Below are positions 24,715-32,653 of a stretch of 64,000 nucleotides of DNA, in pieces (the stretch's first letter is position 1; each line of letters starts with the position of its first letter). The DNA comes from Paenibacillus sp. ACRRY. GTDB lineage: Bacteria > Bacillota > Bacilli > Paenibacillales > Paenibacillaceae. Both the position numbers and the translations under genes were made by a program. Location of the stretch: positions 1 to 64,000 of the forward strand of contig NZ_JAKRNM010000010.1 in the NCBI RefSeq assembly GCF_022346995.1, read 5' to 3'. Under the pieces are notes generated by a model. It did no database searches, was not told the origin of the DNA, and saw only the letters and a program-made list of their open reading frames with translations.

Positions 24715-25697
24715 AGGACAAATCAATGGATTTTGCGTTCCGTTACGGGGCGATTATCGTTATTATCGGTGTTATTGCTTTTTTTGGCATCAAATTGCCT
24801 TACTTTTTTACCTATAGTAATCTGACTGACATTCTGGGATCGATATCGATTGTGACTTTTGTTGCCATTGGTGTAACGTTATCTCTCATTGTGGACGGTT
24901 TCGATCTCTCGGTGGGGGCTACCGTATCATTGACGACTGTTGTAACCGCCTCGTTAATGATCTGGTATCAGCAGCCACTCACTGTTGTCATTATTGTTCC
25001 GCTGGTGATCGGAGCAGTCATTGGTCTCCTGAATGCCTTGCTGATTGTAAAACTGCGCATTCCTGATCTGCTCGCCACGCTGGCGACCATGTACATTATC
25101 GGAGGTATTCACAAAACATACGCGCAAGGGTATACCATTTATAATCATATGCAATTTCCAGATGGCAGCAAGGCAGCCGGAGAGATGGATCCTACGTTCT
25201 TGCTGATTGGTCAGGGAAAATGGCTTGGCATGCCTATATCGGTTATCCTTCTTCTCGTTGCAGTCATTGGTGTTCATATCTTTTTGACGTATACGAAATA
25301 CGGACGCCAGATGTACGTTACAGGGGGCAATGAAGAAGCGGCGCGTTTGTCCGGAATCAAGGTGAAAAAGGTGCGGACGCTTGCTTATGTGGCTGCTGGC
25401 GTGTTTGCTGCAATAGGGGGCATTATCTACGCCTCTAAGGTGGGATCTGGACAAATCGATGCAGGATCTCCGTTGTTAATGGAATCCGTGGCAGCTGTGT
25501 TTGTAGGGTTCTCTGTCTTCGGTGCGGGTAAACCAAATGTTATCGGAACCTTCATTGGATCGGTCCTGATTGGTGTGCTCGTGAATGGTTTAACCATGAT
25601 GAATGTTCAGTATTTTACTCATGACATTGTAAAAGGTGGCGTCCTCGTGCTTGCCTTGGCAGTGACATTTTACGTGCTAAACCGCAACCGCACTTGA
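24711..25697 (+). CDS. Sugar-type ABC transporter permease (RbsC-like)
   Basis: A 328-residue polytopic membrane protein with about eight to ten helices. It has the CUT2 permease pattern IVDGFDLSVGA after the second helix, LRIPDLLATLATM in the middle and GGNEEAARLSGIKVKKVR, the cytosolic coupling loop that contacts the ATPase. The final part carries VFGAGKPNVIGTFIGS, also typical. It overlaps the ATPase gene by four bases. Transported compound unknown. Confidence 0.92.
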   Translation: MKDKSMDFAFRYGAIIVIIGVIAFFGIKLPYFFTYSNLTDILGSISIVTFVAIGVTLSLIVDGFDLSVGATVSLTTVVTASLMIWYQQPLTVVIIVPLVIGAVIGLLNALLIVKLRIPDLLATLATMYIIGGIHKTYAQGYTIYNHMQFPDGSKAAGEMDPTFLLIGQGKWLGMPISVILLLVAVIGVHIFLTYTKYGRQMYVTGGNEEAARLSGIKVKKVRTLAYVAAGVFAAIGGIIYASKVGSGQIDAGSPLLMESVAAVFVGFSVFGAGKPNVIGTFIGSVLIGVLVNGLTMMNVQYFTHDIVKGGVLVLALAVTFYVLNRNRT

Positions 25698-25915
25698 AAT
25701 TGTGGGCTGTCTGTATTAGTATAAAATTTGTTCCGCGTCTGGAACGCGCTTGGTTTCAGGCGACATTCTGCCGGAAATGACTGTTGACCGCAGGCGGAGA
25801 ATTGTGTTCATCACGCTCAAGATGTACGTAGATTTTTTGCGTATGAACGTATATTTCGCTTTAAAACGGAAACACAGTATAACATTCAGGACATTGATTC
25901 AGGAGGTGAAAACAA

Positions 25916-26188
25916 ATGAACAAATCAGACTTGATTACACACGTGTCTGAAGCGACTGAATTGTCCAAAAAGGATGTAACGAAAGCGGTTGATGCCGTAT
26001 TCGAAGCAATCTCTGAGGCTCTTCAAAGCGGAGACAAAGTACAATTGGTTGGTTTTGGGAACTTCGAAGTTCGCGAGCGTTCTGCACGCAAAGGACGTAA
26101 CCCGCAAACAGGTGAAGAAATCGAAATTCCTGCGAGCAAAATTCCTGCATTCAAACCAGGTAAAGCGCTCAAAGACGGAATTAAATAA
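25916..26188 (+). CDS. hup: HU-type DNA-binding protein
   Basis: A 90-residue histone-like protein that bends and compacts DNA as a dimer. It matches Bacillus HBsu along its length: MNKSDLI start, VFEAI-EAL helix, GFGNFEVRERSARKGRNPQTG (the DNA-binding arm, quoted in part as GFGNFEVRERSARKGRN) and a FKPGKALKD end. A near-perfect AGGAGGTGA precedes the ATG. The preceding 220 nt hold several A/T-rich promoter-like boxes and a CGCGT/ACGCG hairpin, but no single clear promoter. The gene lies close to mtrB as in Bacillus, without mtrA/folE. Confidence 0.96.
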   Translation: MNKSDLITHVSEATELSKKDVTKAVDAVFEAISEALQSGDKVQLVGFGNFEVRERSARKGRNPQTGEEIEIPASKIPAFKPGKALKDGIK

Positions 26189-26216
26189 GATTTCTACATA
26201 TTCCATATGTCAAAGA

Positions 26217-26248
26217 AAGGACCGTGACTCGTTCACGGCCTTTTCTTT
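26217..26248. terminator. Terminator after hup
   Basis: AAGGaCCGTGA (26217-26227) pairs with TTCACGGCCTT (26232-26242), with T-rich sequence following. It may also serve the convergent small gene. Confidence 0.8.
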
Positions 26249-26254
26249 TGTCTT

Positions 26255-26416
26255 CTAACGATGTGCCTCGCTACTTTCTGTGACCTCAGGGTCGTCCGGT
26301 TGTTTGCTGTAGGCGATCAATATCAGATCTTCTCCTGCTGATTCCGAAAGGTGCTGTTCAATGTCCTGTAGCTGATGAATATGCTCGTCTGTCAAGGTTG
26401 CAGGGGTGTACTTCAT
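26255..26416 (-). CDS. Small hypothetical protein
   Basis: A 53-residue acidic protein (MKYTPATLTDEHIHQLQ start, then LSESAGEDLILIAYSK). AAAGGAG lies 8 nt before the ATG. An upstream frame extension to 26491 has no ribosome site. It is transcribed against hup and away from mtrB. No family recognised; a helix-strand composition like small regulatory proteins is all that can be said. Confidence 0.5.
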   Translation of the reverse strand: MKYTPATLTDEHIHQLQDIEQHLSESAGEDLILIAYSKQPDDPEVTESSEAHR

Positions 26417-26565
26417 GCAGAGGCTCCTTTCTATGGGATGTATCCTGTAGTATGACCCGGTTTCCATAGATTGTTGCAGCTTTACAAGCAAAACTCAGTT
26501 GACAAATGAATCAATCTTAATCATCATTAACGCTATTGAACAATTAGGAGAGGGGACGTTACGTA

Positions 26566-26787
26566 ATGGACCATCCAACCGGCAGTGACTACATTGTCAT
26601 TAAGGCAGAGGAAAACGGAGTTCAGGTCATTGGTTTGACGCGAGGGCAGGACACGCGTTTTCATCATACAGAGAAGCTGGACAAAGGTGAAGTCATGATT
26701 GCTCAGTTTACGAATCATACTTCCGCGATCAAAATCCGCGGCAAGGCTACCATGATTACAAAGCATGGCCAAATAGAATCAGAATAA
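26566..26787 (+). CDS. mtrB: Tryptophan RNA-binding attenuation protein (TRAP)
   Basis: TRAP forms an 11-subunit ring that, with bound tryptophan, wraps RNA containing GAG/UAG repeats and ends trp operon transcription. The 73-residue product matches Bacillus TRAP through VIGLTRGQDTRFHHTEKLDKGE and AQFTNHTSAIKIRGKA (both shown in pieces), including residues contacting Trp and RNA (the KLDKGE Lys/Glu and the KIRG Lys/Arg). AGGAGAGGGGA precedes the ATG and TTGACA (26499-26504) may be its -35. A fitting RNA target lies at 36397-36456. Confidence 0.95.
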   Translation: MDHPTGSDYIVIKAEENGVQVIGLTRGQDTRFHHTEKLDKGEVMIAQFTNHTSAIKIRGKATMITKHGQIESE

Positions 26788-26899
26788 AAGATGAGTTCTG
26801 AGTTTGTTGCATCAGAGCTAAACATCGTTTTACGAAAATCCCTGCTTTTTCACGAAGTGGATTTGGTAGAGCCTATACTTTCGGTATGAATGAAAAATT

Positions 26900-26921
26900 G
26901 CAGGCATAGCCTGCTTTTTTT
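26900..26921 (+). terminator. Intrinsic terminator downstream of mtrB
   Basis: GCAGGC (26900-26905), loop ATA, GCCTGC (26909-26914), then seven T. Confidence 0.8.
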
Positions 26922-26989
26922 CATTGTACAATGAGGTATGAGCCTTTACCGGACAGACTACACTAACATGTAAAGGCAGGGGGGCATTT

Positions 26990-27541
26990 ATGAAACCGCG
27001 AATGATCGTGACGGCTTCGCTGCTGGCAACGGTTGCAGCAGTTTTCCTGTTGGTTGCTGTGCAAACCTTACATATGCGAACATTGGGCGGAGAACGGGTA
27101 CAGCCGGTATCTGCAGCTGAGCAAAAGCAGGAACTGTCTGACGAGAATTTGGTGGACGTGCTAAGTTCCATGCATTTAACTACACCTATTGCAAAAGTGG
27201 AGTGGAAGCAGTCCATTTTGAAGCTGGATCTGAAGGTGACAGGTACCGGAACAAGTTACACCGAAATCTATGACAATATGGCAACGGTGGCTGAACTTGG
27301 ATTTCACGGTCTTGATAACGTAGAGCAAATACTGCTTCGTGTCATGGCAGAAGATGAGTGGCTGCACAAAAGGCATCTGCTGCTTGCTGCTGATATTCGA
27401 AGAAATGAGTGGCCAACAGATGCAATTGATGCGCTGCGAAATTGGAAAAGCCCTGTCATATCGGGTGAAATAAAAGAATGGTTTCACATTATGGAGACTG
27501 ATCTGTGGAAGAAGCAATTCGAATTGTTGAACGAAGGTTAA
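26990..27541 (+). CDS. Hypothetical exported or membrane-anchored protein
   Basis: Not recognised. The 183-residue product has an N-terminal hydrophobic segment (about residues 8-25) followed by a soluble domain with a DVLSSMHLTTPIAKVEWKQ strand region, LKLDLKVTG and EIYDNMATVAELGF. Domain likely faces outside. A G-rich site GCAGGGGGG precedes the ATG. It sits between mtrB and hepS, a position without an equivalent in Bacillus subtilis. Confidence 0.65.
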   Translation: MKPRMIVTASLLATVAAVFLLVAVQTLHMRTLGGERVQPVSAAEQKQELSDENLVDVLSSMHLTTPIAKVEWKQSILKLDLKVTGTGTSYTEIYDNMATVAELGFHGLDNVEQILLRVMAEDEWLHKRHLLLAADIRRNEWPTDAIDALRNWKSPVISGEIKEWFHIMETDLWKKQFELLNEG

Positions 27542-27578
27542 TAGAATAGCAGGATTCAGTGCGTGTCTGTTCAACATA

Positions 27579-27587
27579 TGCTATAAT
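27579..27587 (+). promoter_or_regulatory. Extended -10 promoter of hepS
   Basis: TGCTATAAT with TATAAT at 27582-27587, 56 nt before the hepS ATG; no clear -35. Confidence 0.45.
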
Positions 27588-27642
27588 ATATAAGATTGTA
27601 GTGCAGAAATGGTTTAACAATGCAAAGGCTCGGAGGCTGAGA

Positions 27643-28506
27643 ATGAATTCATATCGCGTACCCCAACTAGCAAAAAAATATACGGATTACGACATGATTC
27701 GACAACATACGGAAATACCACCGTTTCCGGATAGCCGGGCTCGTCTGCTGCAGGCGTTTGTGGGCCGTACAGATGAAAAGGAGCATGATGAGCTCTATGC
27801 TCTTGCTACCTCGCTCGTTCAGCTGGCCATGGATACGCATGATCGAATCGATACGATCTCCGGGGATCGAAAAGAGCAGGAGATGCGCTCACGACAGTTG
27901 AACGTTCTTGCCGGTGATTACTTGAGCAGTCGTTTTTATCAACTTCTTGCCCATGCTGGTCGTATTGAGATGATCGGCAAGCTCAGCGGTGCCGTATCTG
28001 AAGTCAACGTGCGCAAGATGACACTGTATGATCGGATGAAAAAGCTTCTCGTTTCGGCTGAAGAATACTTGCGTGAAACGGTACAGCTGAAGATGCAGCT
28101 GTTTCTTTCTTTTGCGGACATGATTGGATCAAAGGAACAGAAGCTATGGGAGAGTCTTCTTGCTGAATTCAGCTTGTGCGAGACCGTTGTGGAAGAGCTG
28201 CAGCGGATGAATGACCAGAAGAAATTCAGCCATAGTTATGCTTTCTGGCATATATACGAGCAAGGTACAGGCGACGAACGGAACTTGATTGGCCAGCCGG
28301 AGCCAGATATGCGGTCATGTGGCGCTATGGTAGTCAAGTATCAAATTGATGGGCTTCTGCTGGACAGGCTTCGTGAAAGTATAAACCGCATTAAGCTGTT
28401 GCTGCAGGAAGAACAAGACCAGCGGGGTTTAGCTGAGTTGCATGCCATCTTGGAAACCTATTTGGGTTATCTGGAGCCTTCACACGCAGCAGTAAGGGAA
28501 GATTGA
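27643..28506 (+). CDS. hepS: Heptaprenyl diphosphate synthase component 1
   Basis: The small, non-catalytic subunit that with HepT makes the C35 prenyl diphosphate used as the menaquinone side chain. The 287-residue protein is mainly helical, with LVQLAMDTHDRID, QLNVLAGDYLSSRFYQLLA and a long C-terminal helix pair; these fit the family, which is weakly conserved. CGGAGGCTGAG precedes the ATG. Order hepS-menG-...-hepT is as in Bacillus, with two quinone genes added. The upstream in-frame extension to 27559 precedes the -10 box and is excluded. Confidence 0.88.
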   Translation: MNSYRVPQLAKKYTDYDMIRQHTEIPPFPDSRARLLQAFVGRTDEKEHDELYALATSLVQLAMDTHDRIDTISGDRKEQEMRSRQLNVLAGDYLSSRFYQLLAHAGRIEMIGKLSGAVSEVNVRKMTLYDRMKKLLVSAEEYLRETVQLKMQLFLSFADMIGSKEQKLWESLLAEFSLCETVVEELQRMNDQKKFSHSYAFWHIYEQGTGDERNLIGQPEPDMRSCGAMVVKYQIDGLLLDRLRESINRIKLLLQEEQDQRGLAELHAILETYLGYLEPSHAAVRED

Positions 28507-28517
28507 GGGGGAGACAA

Positions 28518-29246
28518 ATGGGGAGCGCAGAAACGAAACCGAAAGAAGAGTTCGTCCATTCGGTGTTTCAGAGTATAGCCGGAAAATATGATGTGATGAA
28601 TGATATCCTGAGTTTCCGCAGGCATAAAGCTTGGCGCAAATTCACAATGAAGAAAATGAACATGTCCAAAGGGGATACAGGATTAGATTTGTGCTGCGGT
28701 ACCTGTGACTGGACGCTTGCGATGGCAGAGGCAAGTGAAACGGGTCACATGCATGGACTGGACTTTAGCAGCAATATGCTTGAAGTTGGGCAGAACAAGG
28801 TTAATGCCGTAAACAGACAAAAGCAGATTACGCTTGTTCAGGGGAATGCCATGTCACTTCCCTTTGAAGATAATTCATTTGATTATGTTACCATTGGGTT
28901 TGGCCTTCGTAACGTTCCTGATCTGAGACAGGTTTTGTCCGAAATGAAGCGTGTAGTGAAACCAGGTGGCATGGTAGTGTGTCTGGAATTGTCCAAGCCG
29001 ACATGGCAACCGTTTAAAGGTATTTATTATTTTTATTTTGAACAAGTACTGCCGAGGCTTGCCAAATTGTTCGCCAAACGTTATGAGCAGTACAAGTGGC
29101 TGCCTGATTCACTGGCATTATTTCCGGGAAGGAAGGAACTGGCTACCATTTTCGAAGAAACCGGATTGAAGCAAGTGCAGGCCTATCCTCTGACCGGAGG
29201 CATCGCGGCATTGCATATTGGAACCAAGGAGAATCAGCATGTTTAG
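28518..29246 (+). CDS. menG: Demethylmenaquinone methyltransferase
   Basis: Last step of menaquinone synthesis: SAM-dependent C-methylation of demethylmenaquinone. The 242-residue protein has the UbiE/MenG signatures VFQSIAGKYDVMND, LDLCCGTCDW (SAM motif I), VQGNAMSLPFEDNSFDYVTIGFGLRNVPD (quoted in parts as NAMSLPF and FGLRNVPD) and FPGRKEL. GAGGGGGAG precedes ATG 28518. The following prenyltransferase starts inside its last codons. Confidence 0.95.
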   Translation: MGSAETKPKEEFVHSVFQSIAGKYDVMNDILSFRRHKAWRKFTMKKMNMSKGDTGLDLCCGTCDWTLAMAEASETGHMHGLDFSSNMLEVGQNKVNAVNRQKQITLVQGNAMSLPFEDNSFDYVTIGFGLRNVPDLRQVLSEMKRVVKPGGMVVCLELSKPTWQPFKGIYYFYFEQVLPRLAKLFAKRYEQYKWLPDSLALFPGRKELATIFEETGLKQVQAYPLTGGIAALHIGTKENQHV

Positions 29247-30105
29247 GAAAATTCGCATCTTTTTAGAAATGATCAAGATTGAACATACGCTTTTTGCTTT
29301 ACCCTTTGCGTTTATGGGTGCCATTCTCGGCTCTATGGTTGTGAACGGAACGTTCCCAACCTGGATGCAGATTATGTGGGTGCTGCTGGCCATGGTTGGT
29401 GCACGGAGTGCAGCATTTGGACTCAATCGGATGATTGACCAAGCGATCGACGGCAAAAATCCACGGACAGCTATGCGCGCCATCCCAGCGGGCCTGCTCA
29501 AAAATGGCGAGGTTGTTATCTTTATTATTGTTTCATTTATACTGTTATTCTGGGCTTCATCCAATCTTAATGTGTTATCGATGCAATTACTGCCAATCGC
29601 AGTGTTTATGCTGGTATTGTATTCATACACCAAACGATTCACTTGGCTCTGCCATGTTGTTCTAGGAATGACTATTGGCCTTGCTCCACTTGGAGGCTGG
29701 GTTGCTGTTACGGGGTCCATGGATTGGACAGCCATTGTGCTGTACGTTACGATTGTGTTCTGGACCGCGGGCTTTGATATTATTTATGCATGTCAGGACC
29801 TGGAGTTCGACCAAGATGAGGGGCTTCATTCCATTCCTTCCCGTTTCGGACTTATTAAATCGTTGAATATTGCTAAGTCCTTCCACATTATTACAGCCAT
29901 CGGATTTTTGGCGCTTCTGTTGATGACGGATCTGAGCTGGTGGTATGGTGCAGGCATGCTGATTACATATGGTATTCTTTTCTATGAGCACTATATTGTA
30001 TCGCCTAACGATATGAGTCGTGTACAGACGGCTTTCTTTACCATGAATAGTGTTTTGAGTCTGGTCGTATTTACCTTTACTTTGATAGACCTGGCGGTGA
30101 AATAA
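29239..30105 (+). CDS. UbiA-family aromatic prenyltransferase (MqnP/UbiA-like)
   Basis: A 288-residue polytopic membrane enzyme with the two Asp-rich motifs of UbiA prenyltransferases: NRMIDQAIDGKNPRT (about 68-82) and YACQDLEFDQDEGLHSIPS (about 185-203). These bind Mg and the prenyl diphosphate. It attaches the heptaprenyl chain to an aromatic ring. Its resemblance to 4-hydroxybenzoate-type rather than MenA-type enzymes, and the adjacent ubiX, suggest the futalosine menaquinone route; this is inference. AAGGAGAATC precedes the ATG, which overlaps menG by eight bases. Confidence 0.88.
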   Translation: MFRKIRIFLEMIKIEHTLFALPFAFMGAILGSMVVNGTFPTWMQIMWVLLAMVGARSAAFGLNRMIDQAIDGKNPRTAMRAIPAGLLKNGEVVIFIIVSFILLFWASSNLNVLSMQLLPIAVFMLVLYSYTKRFTWLCHVVLGMTIGLAPLGGWVAVTGSMDWTAIVLYVTIVFWTAGFDIIYACQDLEFDQDEGLHSIPSRFGLIKSLNIAKSFHIITAIGFLALLLMTDLSWWYGAGMLITYGILFYEHYIVSPNDMSRVQTAFFTMNSVLSLVVFTFTLIDLAVK

Positions 30106-30107
30106 AC

Positions 30108-30725
30108 ATGCAGCAGCTGGACAATAAACGACTTGTTGTCGGAATTACCGGAGCCAGCGGAAGTATTTATGGCATAAGACTTATTGAAACGCTGCTCGGC
30201 ATGGACTTCACTGTTCATCTGGTGATATCTAATGCCGGCTGGCGGGTTTTAAAAGAAGAAATGGATTGGGATGTTACGAATCGTGAAGGTGTGCTGGAAG
30301 AGAAATTCGGCGGCCTCGGCGGTTCGCTGGTCTATCATCCCGTTAGTGATATAGGGGCTTCGATTGCAAGCGGATCTTACCTGGCCGATGGCATGATAAT
30401 CATGCCATGCTCCATGGGAACACTTTCCTCCATCGCACAGGGGGCGTCAGATAATCTGATGTCTCGTGCTGCGGATGTCATGATGAAGGAGGCAAGGCCG
30501 CTAATTTTGGTGCCACGGGAGACGCCGCTGCATGCGATCCATCTGGAGAATATGCTCAAGCTATCTCGCTTGGGTGTTCGAATGATTCCGGCCATGCCGG
30601 CTTTTTATCACAAACCTCAGACGATGGAAGAGTTGATTTTGTTTTTGGTAGGTAAAGTGCTGGATAGTTTGCGTATACAGCATCAACTGTTTGCAAGATG
30701 GGGAGAACCGGATCAACGGGGCTAG
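30108..30725 (+). CDS. ubiX: Flavin prenyltransferase UbiX
   Basis: UbiX joins dimethylallyl phosphate to FMN, making the prenyl-FMN cofactor of UbiD-type decarboxylases. The 205-residue protein shows GITGASGSIYGIRL (FMN site), MPCSMGTLSSIAQG, DNLMSRAADVMMKE and LVPRETPLHAIHL, all hallmark segments. A GGCGGTGA site precedes the ATG. No ubiD is present in this window. Pairing with a UbiA-family prenyltransferase in a menaquinone cluster fits the decarboxylation step of the futalosine pathway. Confidence 0.93.
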   Translation: MQQLDNKRLVVGITGASGSIYGIRLIETLLGMDFTVHLVISNAGWRVLKEEMDWDVTNREGVLEEKFGGLGGSLVYHPVSDIGASIASGSYLADGMIIMPCSMGTLSSIAQGASDNLMSRAADVMMKEARPLILVPRETPLHAIHLENMLKLSRLGVRMIPAMPAFYHKPQTMEELILFLVGKVLDSLRIQHQLFARWGEPDQRG

Positions 30726-30763
30726 CAGTTTTTTCTATAACTGATTTAACTTAATATGCAGGA

Positions 30764-30917
30764 TATAATCGGCTCGCCCCCGGTATCCCGGGGTATTGGT
30801 GAGCGCTGATGGTAGAGTTTTGGTGAAACCACAGCCTTGACCCATGCTCCGGCAACTTCTGATTTGTTTCAGAACAAGTCGAAGAGTTTAATTCCCGGAT
30901 GTCAGTCATGACATTCG
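30764..30917 (+). other. Structured intergenic RNA region between ubiX and hepT, with -10 box
   Basis: TATAAT (30764-30769) is followed by a chain of predicted hairpins: GCTCGC.../...GGTGAGC enclosing CCCCGG-TATC-CCGGGG (30772-30804); TGGT-GAA-ACCA near 30820; TTCTGA/TCAGAA (30857-30874); and CGGATGTCA-GTCA-TGACATTCG (30896-30917). The last would hide the start codons of the short ORF that precedes hepT. No known riboswitch consensus is recognised. No poly-T follows. Confidence 0.5.
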
Positions 30918-31057
30918 AGGAAGTAGTACGACTTAGAGAACACAAGCAGGAACGGCAAGCCCTGGTTTTTCGTTATGCCTGCAGGCCCGACTTGCTGGAG
31001 GGGAAGGTAAGCATGGATTTTTGGACTGATAATACGCTGACACGGGTGAACGAATGA
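30899..31057 (+). CDS. Short ORF overlapping the hepT start
   Basis: A 52-codon frame (ATG 30899, or 30908) that ends with TGA overlapping the hepT ATG (ATGA). It reads FEEVVRLREHKQERQALVF then a charged remainder, plausible as a soluble peptide. The ribosome site is poor (GAAGAG, 12 nt) and the start codons lie in a stable predicted hairpin. It may be a real small protein or a leader coupling translation to hepT. Confidence 0.35.
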   Translation: MSVMTFEEVVRLREHKQERQALVFRYACRPDLLEGKVSMDFWTDNTLTRVNE

Positions 31058-32028
31058 AACTATTGGATATTTTCGGGTTGTTAAAAAAAGACATGGATTA
31101 CATTGAAAAAGAACTGTATCGCAGTGTGCAGGGAGATCAGAAACTGCTAAGTGAAACTTCACTTCATCTGCTCAAAGCCGGCGGGAAGCGTTTGCGTCCG
31201 GTATTTGTACTGCTCGGCGGTAAATATGGTACATATGATATTGAACGCCTGAAGTTGATTGCGGTACCGCTGGAATTGATTCATTCCGCTTCGCTGGTAC
31301 ATGACGATGTTATTGACAATGCAGAGACGCGGAGAGGCAAACCTACGGTGAAGTCCAAATGGGACAACCGGATTGCCATGTACACCGGGGATTATATCTA
31401 TGGAAAAGCACTTCAGATGACAGCTGGCCTGTCCGATCCGGACATCCATCGTATTCTGGCGAAGGCGATGGTGCAGATGTCTATCGGTGAGATGGAACAG
31501 ATTCGTGACTTTTTCAATACAGGGCAGAGTGTTCGCAATTACTTGCTGCGGATTCGTCGCAAAACGGCGCTGCTGATTGCGGTCAGCTGCCAGCTTGGAG
31601 CTCTGGCTACACGCGCACCAAAACATGTTTCTTCGCTCCTTTATACTTACGGATATAATGTGGGCATGGCCTTCCAGATTCAGGATGACGTGCTTGATCT
31701 GGTGGGAACGGAGAAACAATTGGGCAAGCCTCCAGGTAGTGATATGAAACAGGGCAATATTACGCTGCCAGTTCTGTACGCTCTGCAGGAACGTGATCTT
31801 CGTGAGCCGCTGCTTAACGAGATTTCACGTGTTCAGCGTGAAGATGGACGGGCAAGTGCTTCGGATGCGATTGGAATGATTCGCCAAAGTCAAGGAATCG
31901 CTAAAGCTGAAGCACTGGCTGACCGATATATGAAGAAAGCGCTCGATGCTCTGGATCAGCTGCCCAATATCAAAACAAGCAAAAATTTGCGCGATATTGC
32001 ACATTTTGTTGTCAAACGTACTCATTAA
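31054..32028 (+). CDS. hepT: Heptaprenyl diphosphate synthase component 2
   Basis: Catalytic subunit that elongates farnesyl diphosphate with isopentenyl units to C35. The 324-residue protein carries both Asp-rich motifs, DDVID (84-88) and DDVLD (211-215), plus GGKRLRP (about 43-49) and KTALLIAVSCQLGA. These mark trans-prenyl synthases. It starts at ATG 31054 with only GGTGA nearby, in ATGA overlap with a short ORF, so translation may be coupled. Acts with HepS (27643) for menaquinone side chains. Confidence 0.95.
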   Translation: MKLLDIFGLLKKDMDYIEKELYRSVQGDQKLLSETSLHLLKAGGKRLRPVFVLLGGKYGTYDIERLKLIAVPLELIHSASLVHDDVIDNAETRRGKPTVKSKWDNRIAMYTGDYIYGKALQMTAGLSDPDIHRILAKAMVQMSIGEMEQIRDFFNTGQSVRNYLLRIRRKTALLIAVSCQLGALATRAPKHVSSLLYTYGYNVGMAFQIQDDVLDLVGTEKQLGKPPGSDMKQGNITLPVLYALQERDLREPLLNEISRVQREDGRASASDAIGMIRQSQGIAKAEALADRYMKKALDALDQLPNIKTSKNLRDIAHFVVKRTH

Positions 32029-32185
32029 AGTGCATTGATATGATCCTGCTGCTTATTGCCCCGGTTTACTCCAAAGACATAGATGTGAGATTCCTCATTG
32101 GGAGGAAATGGACATGTATGTTACAATCAAAGTGATTGCGTCTACATAATGAACTAACTTTGAACCGTGAGTGAGGAGTGAGCGT

Positions 32186-32629
32186 ATGGATCGTACATTT
32201 TTGATGGTGAAGCCGGATGGTGTGCAGCGTGGTTTGATTGGGCGTATCGTTAGCCGTCTGGAAGACAAGGGGTTTAAAATGGTGGCTGGGAAACTGGTTC
32301 AGATGACAGAGGATCAGGCCAAGCGCCATTATGCGGAACATGAAGGAAAGCCGTTTTTTGATGATCTGGTGCAGTTTATCACATCCGGGCCTGTATTTGC
32401 CATGGTCTGGGAAGGTGATGACATTGTGGCACTTGCGCGGATCGTCATCGGCAAAACCAATGTAAAGGAAGCAGCTCCCGGTACCATCCGCGGAGACTTT
32501 GCTAGCCACACACCGCACAACCTGATTCATGGAGCTGATTCACCGGAGTCTGCCTCTCGTGAAGCAGCAAACTTCTTTACTTCTGATGAATTGGTGACGT
32601 ACGACAAGAGCATCGCAGCCTGGTTGTAA
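32186..32629 (+). CDS. ndk: Nucleoside diphosphate kinase
   Basis: Transfers phosphate between nucleoside tri- and diphosphates through a phospho-histidine. The 147-residue protein has MVKPDGVQRGLIG, then HNLIHGADSPESA containing the catalytic His. The usual Arg residues are in place. GAGGAGTGAG precedes ATG 32186. The order ndk-cheR-aroC is the Bacillus order. Confidence 0.96.
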   Translation: MDRTFLMVKPDGVQRGLIGRIVSRLEDKGFKMVAGKLVQMTEDQAKRHYAEHEGKPFFDDLVQFITSGPVFAMVWEGDDIVALARIVIGKTNVKEAAPGTIRGDFASHTPHNLIHGADSPESASREAANFFTSDELVTYDKSIAAWL

Positions 32630-32653
32630 TTTATTAGCCAGAAGGGTGATACG

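Noticed and set aside
25698..25915. Short ORF before hup (25750-25950)
   Set aside because: It overlaps the hup start and ribosome site in another frame and shows no own initiation signal.
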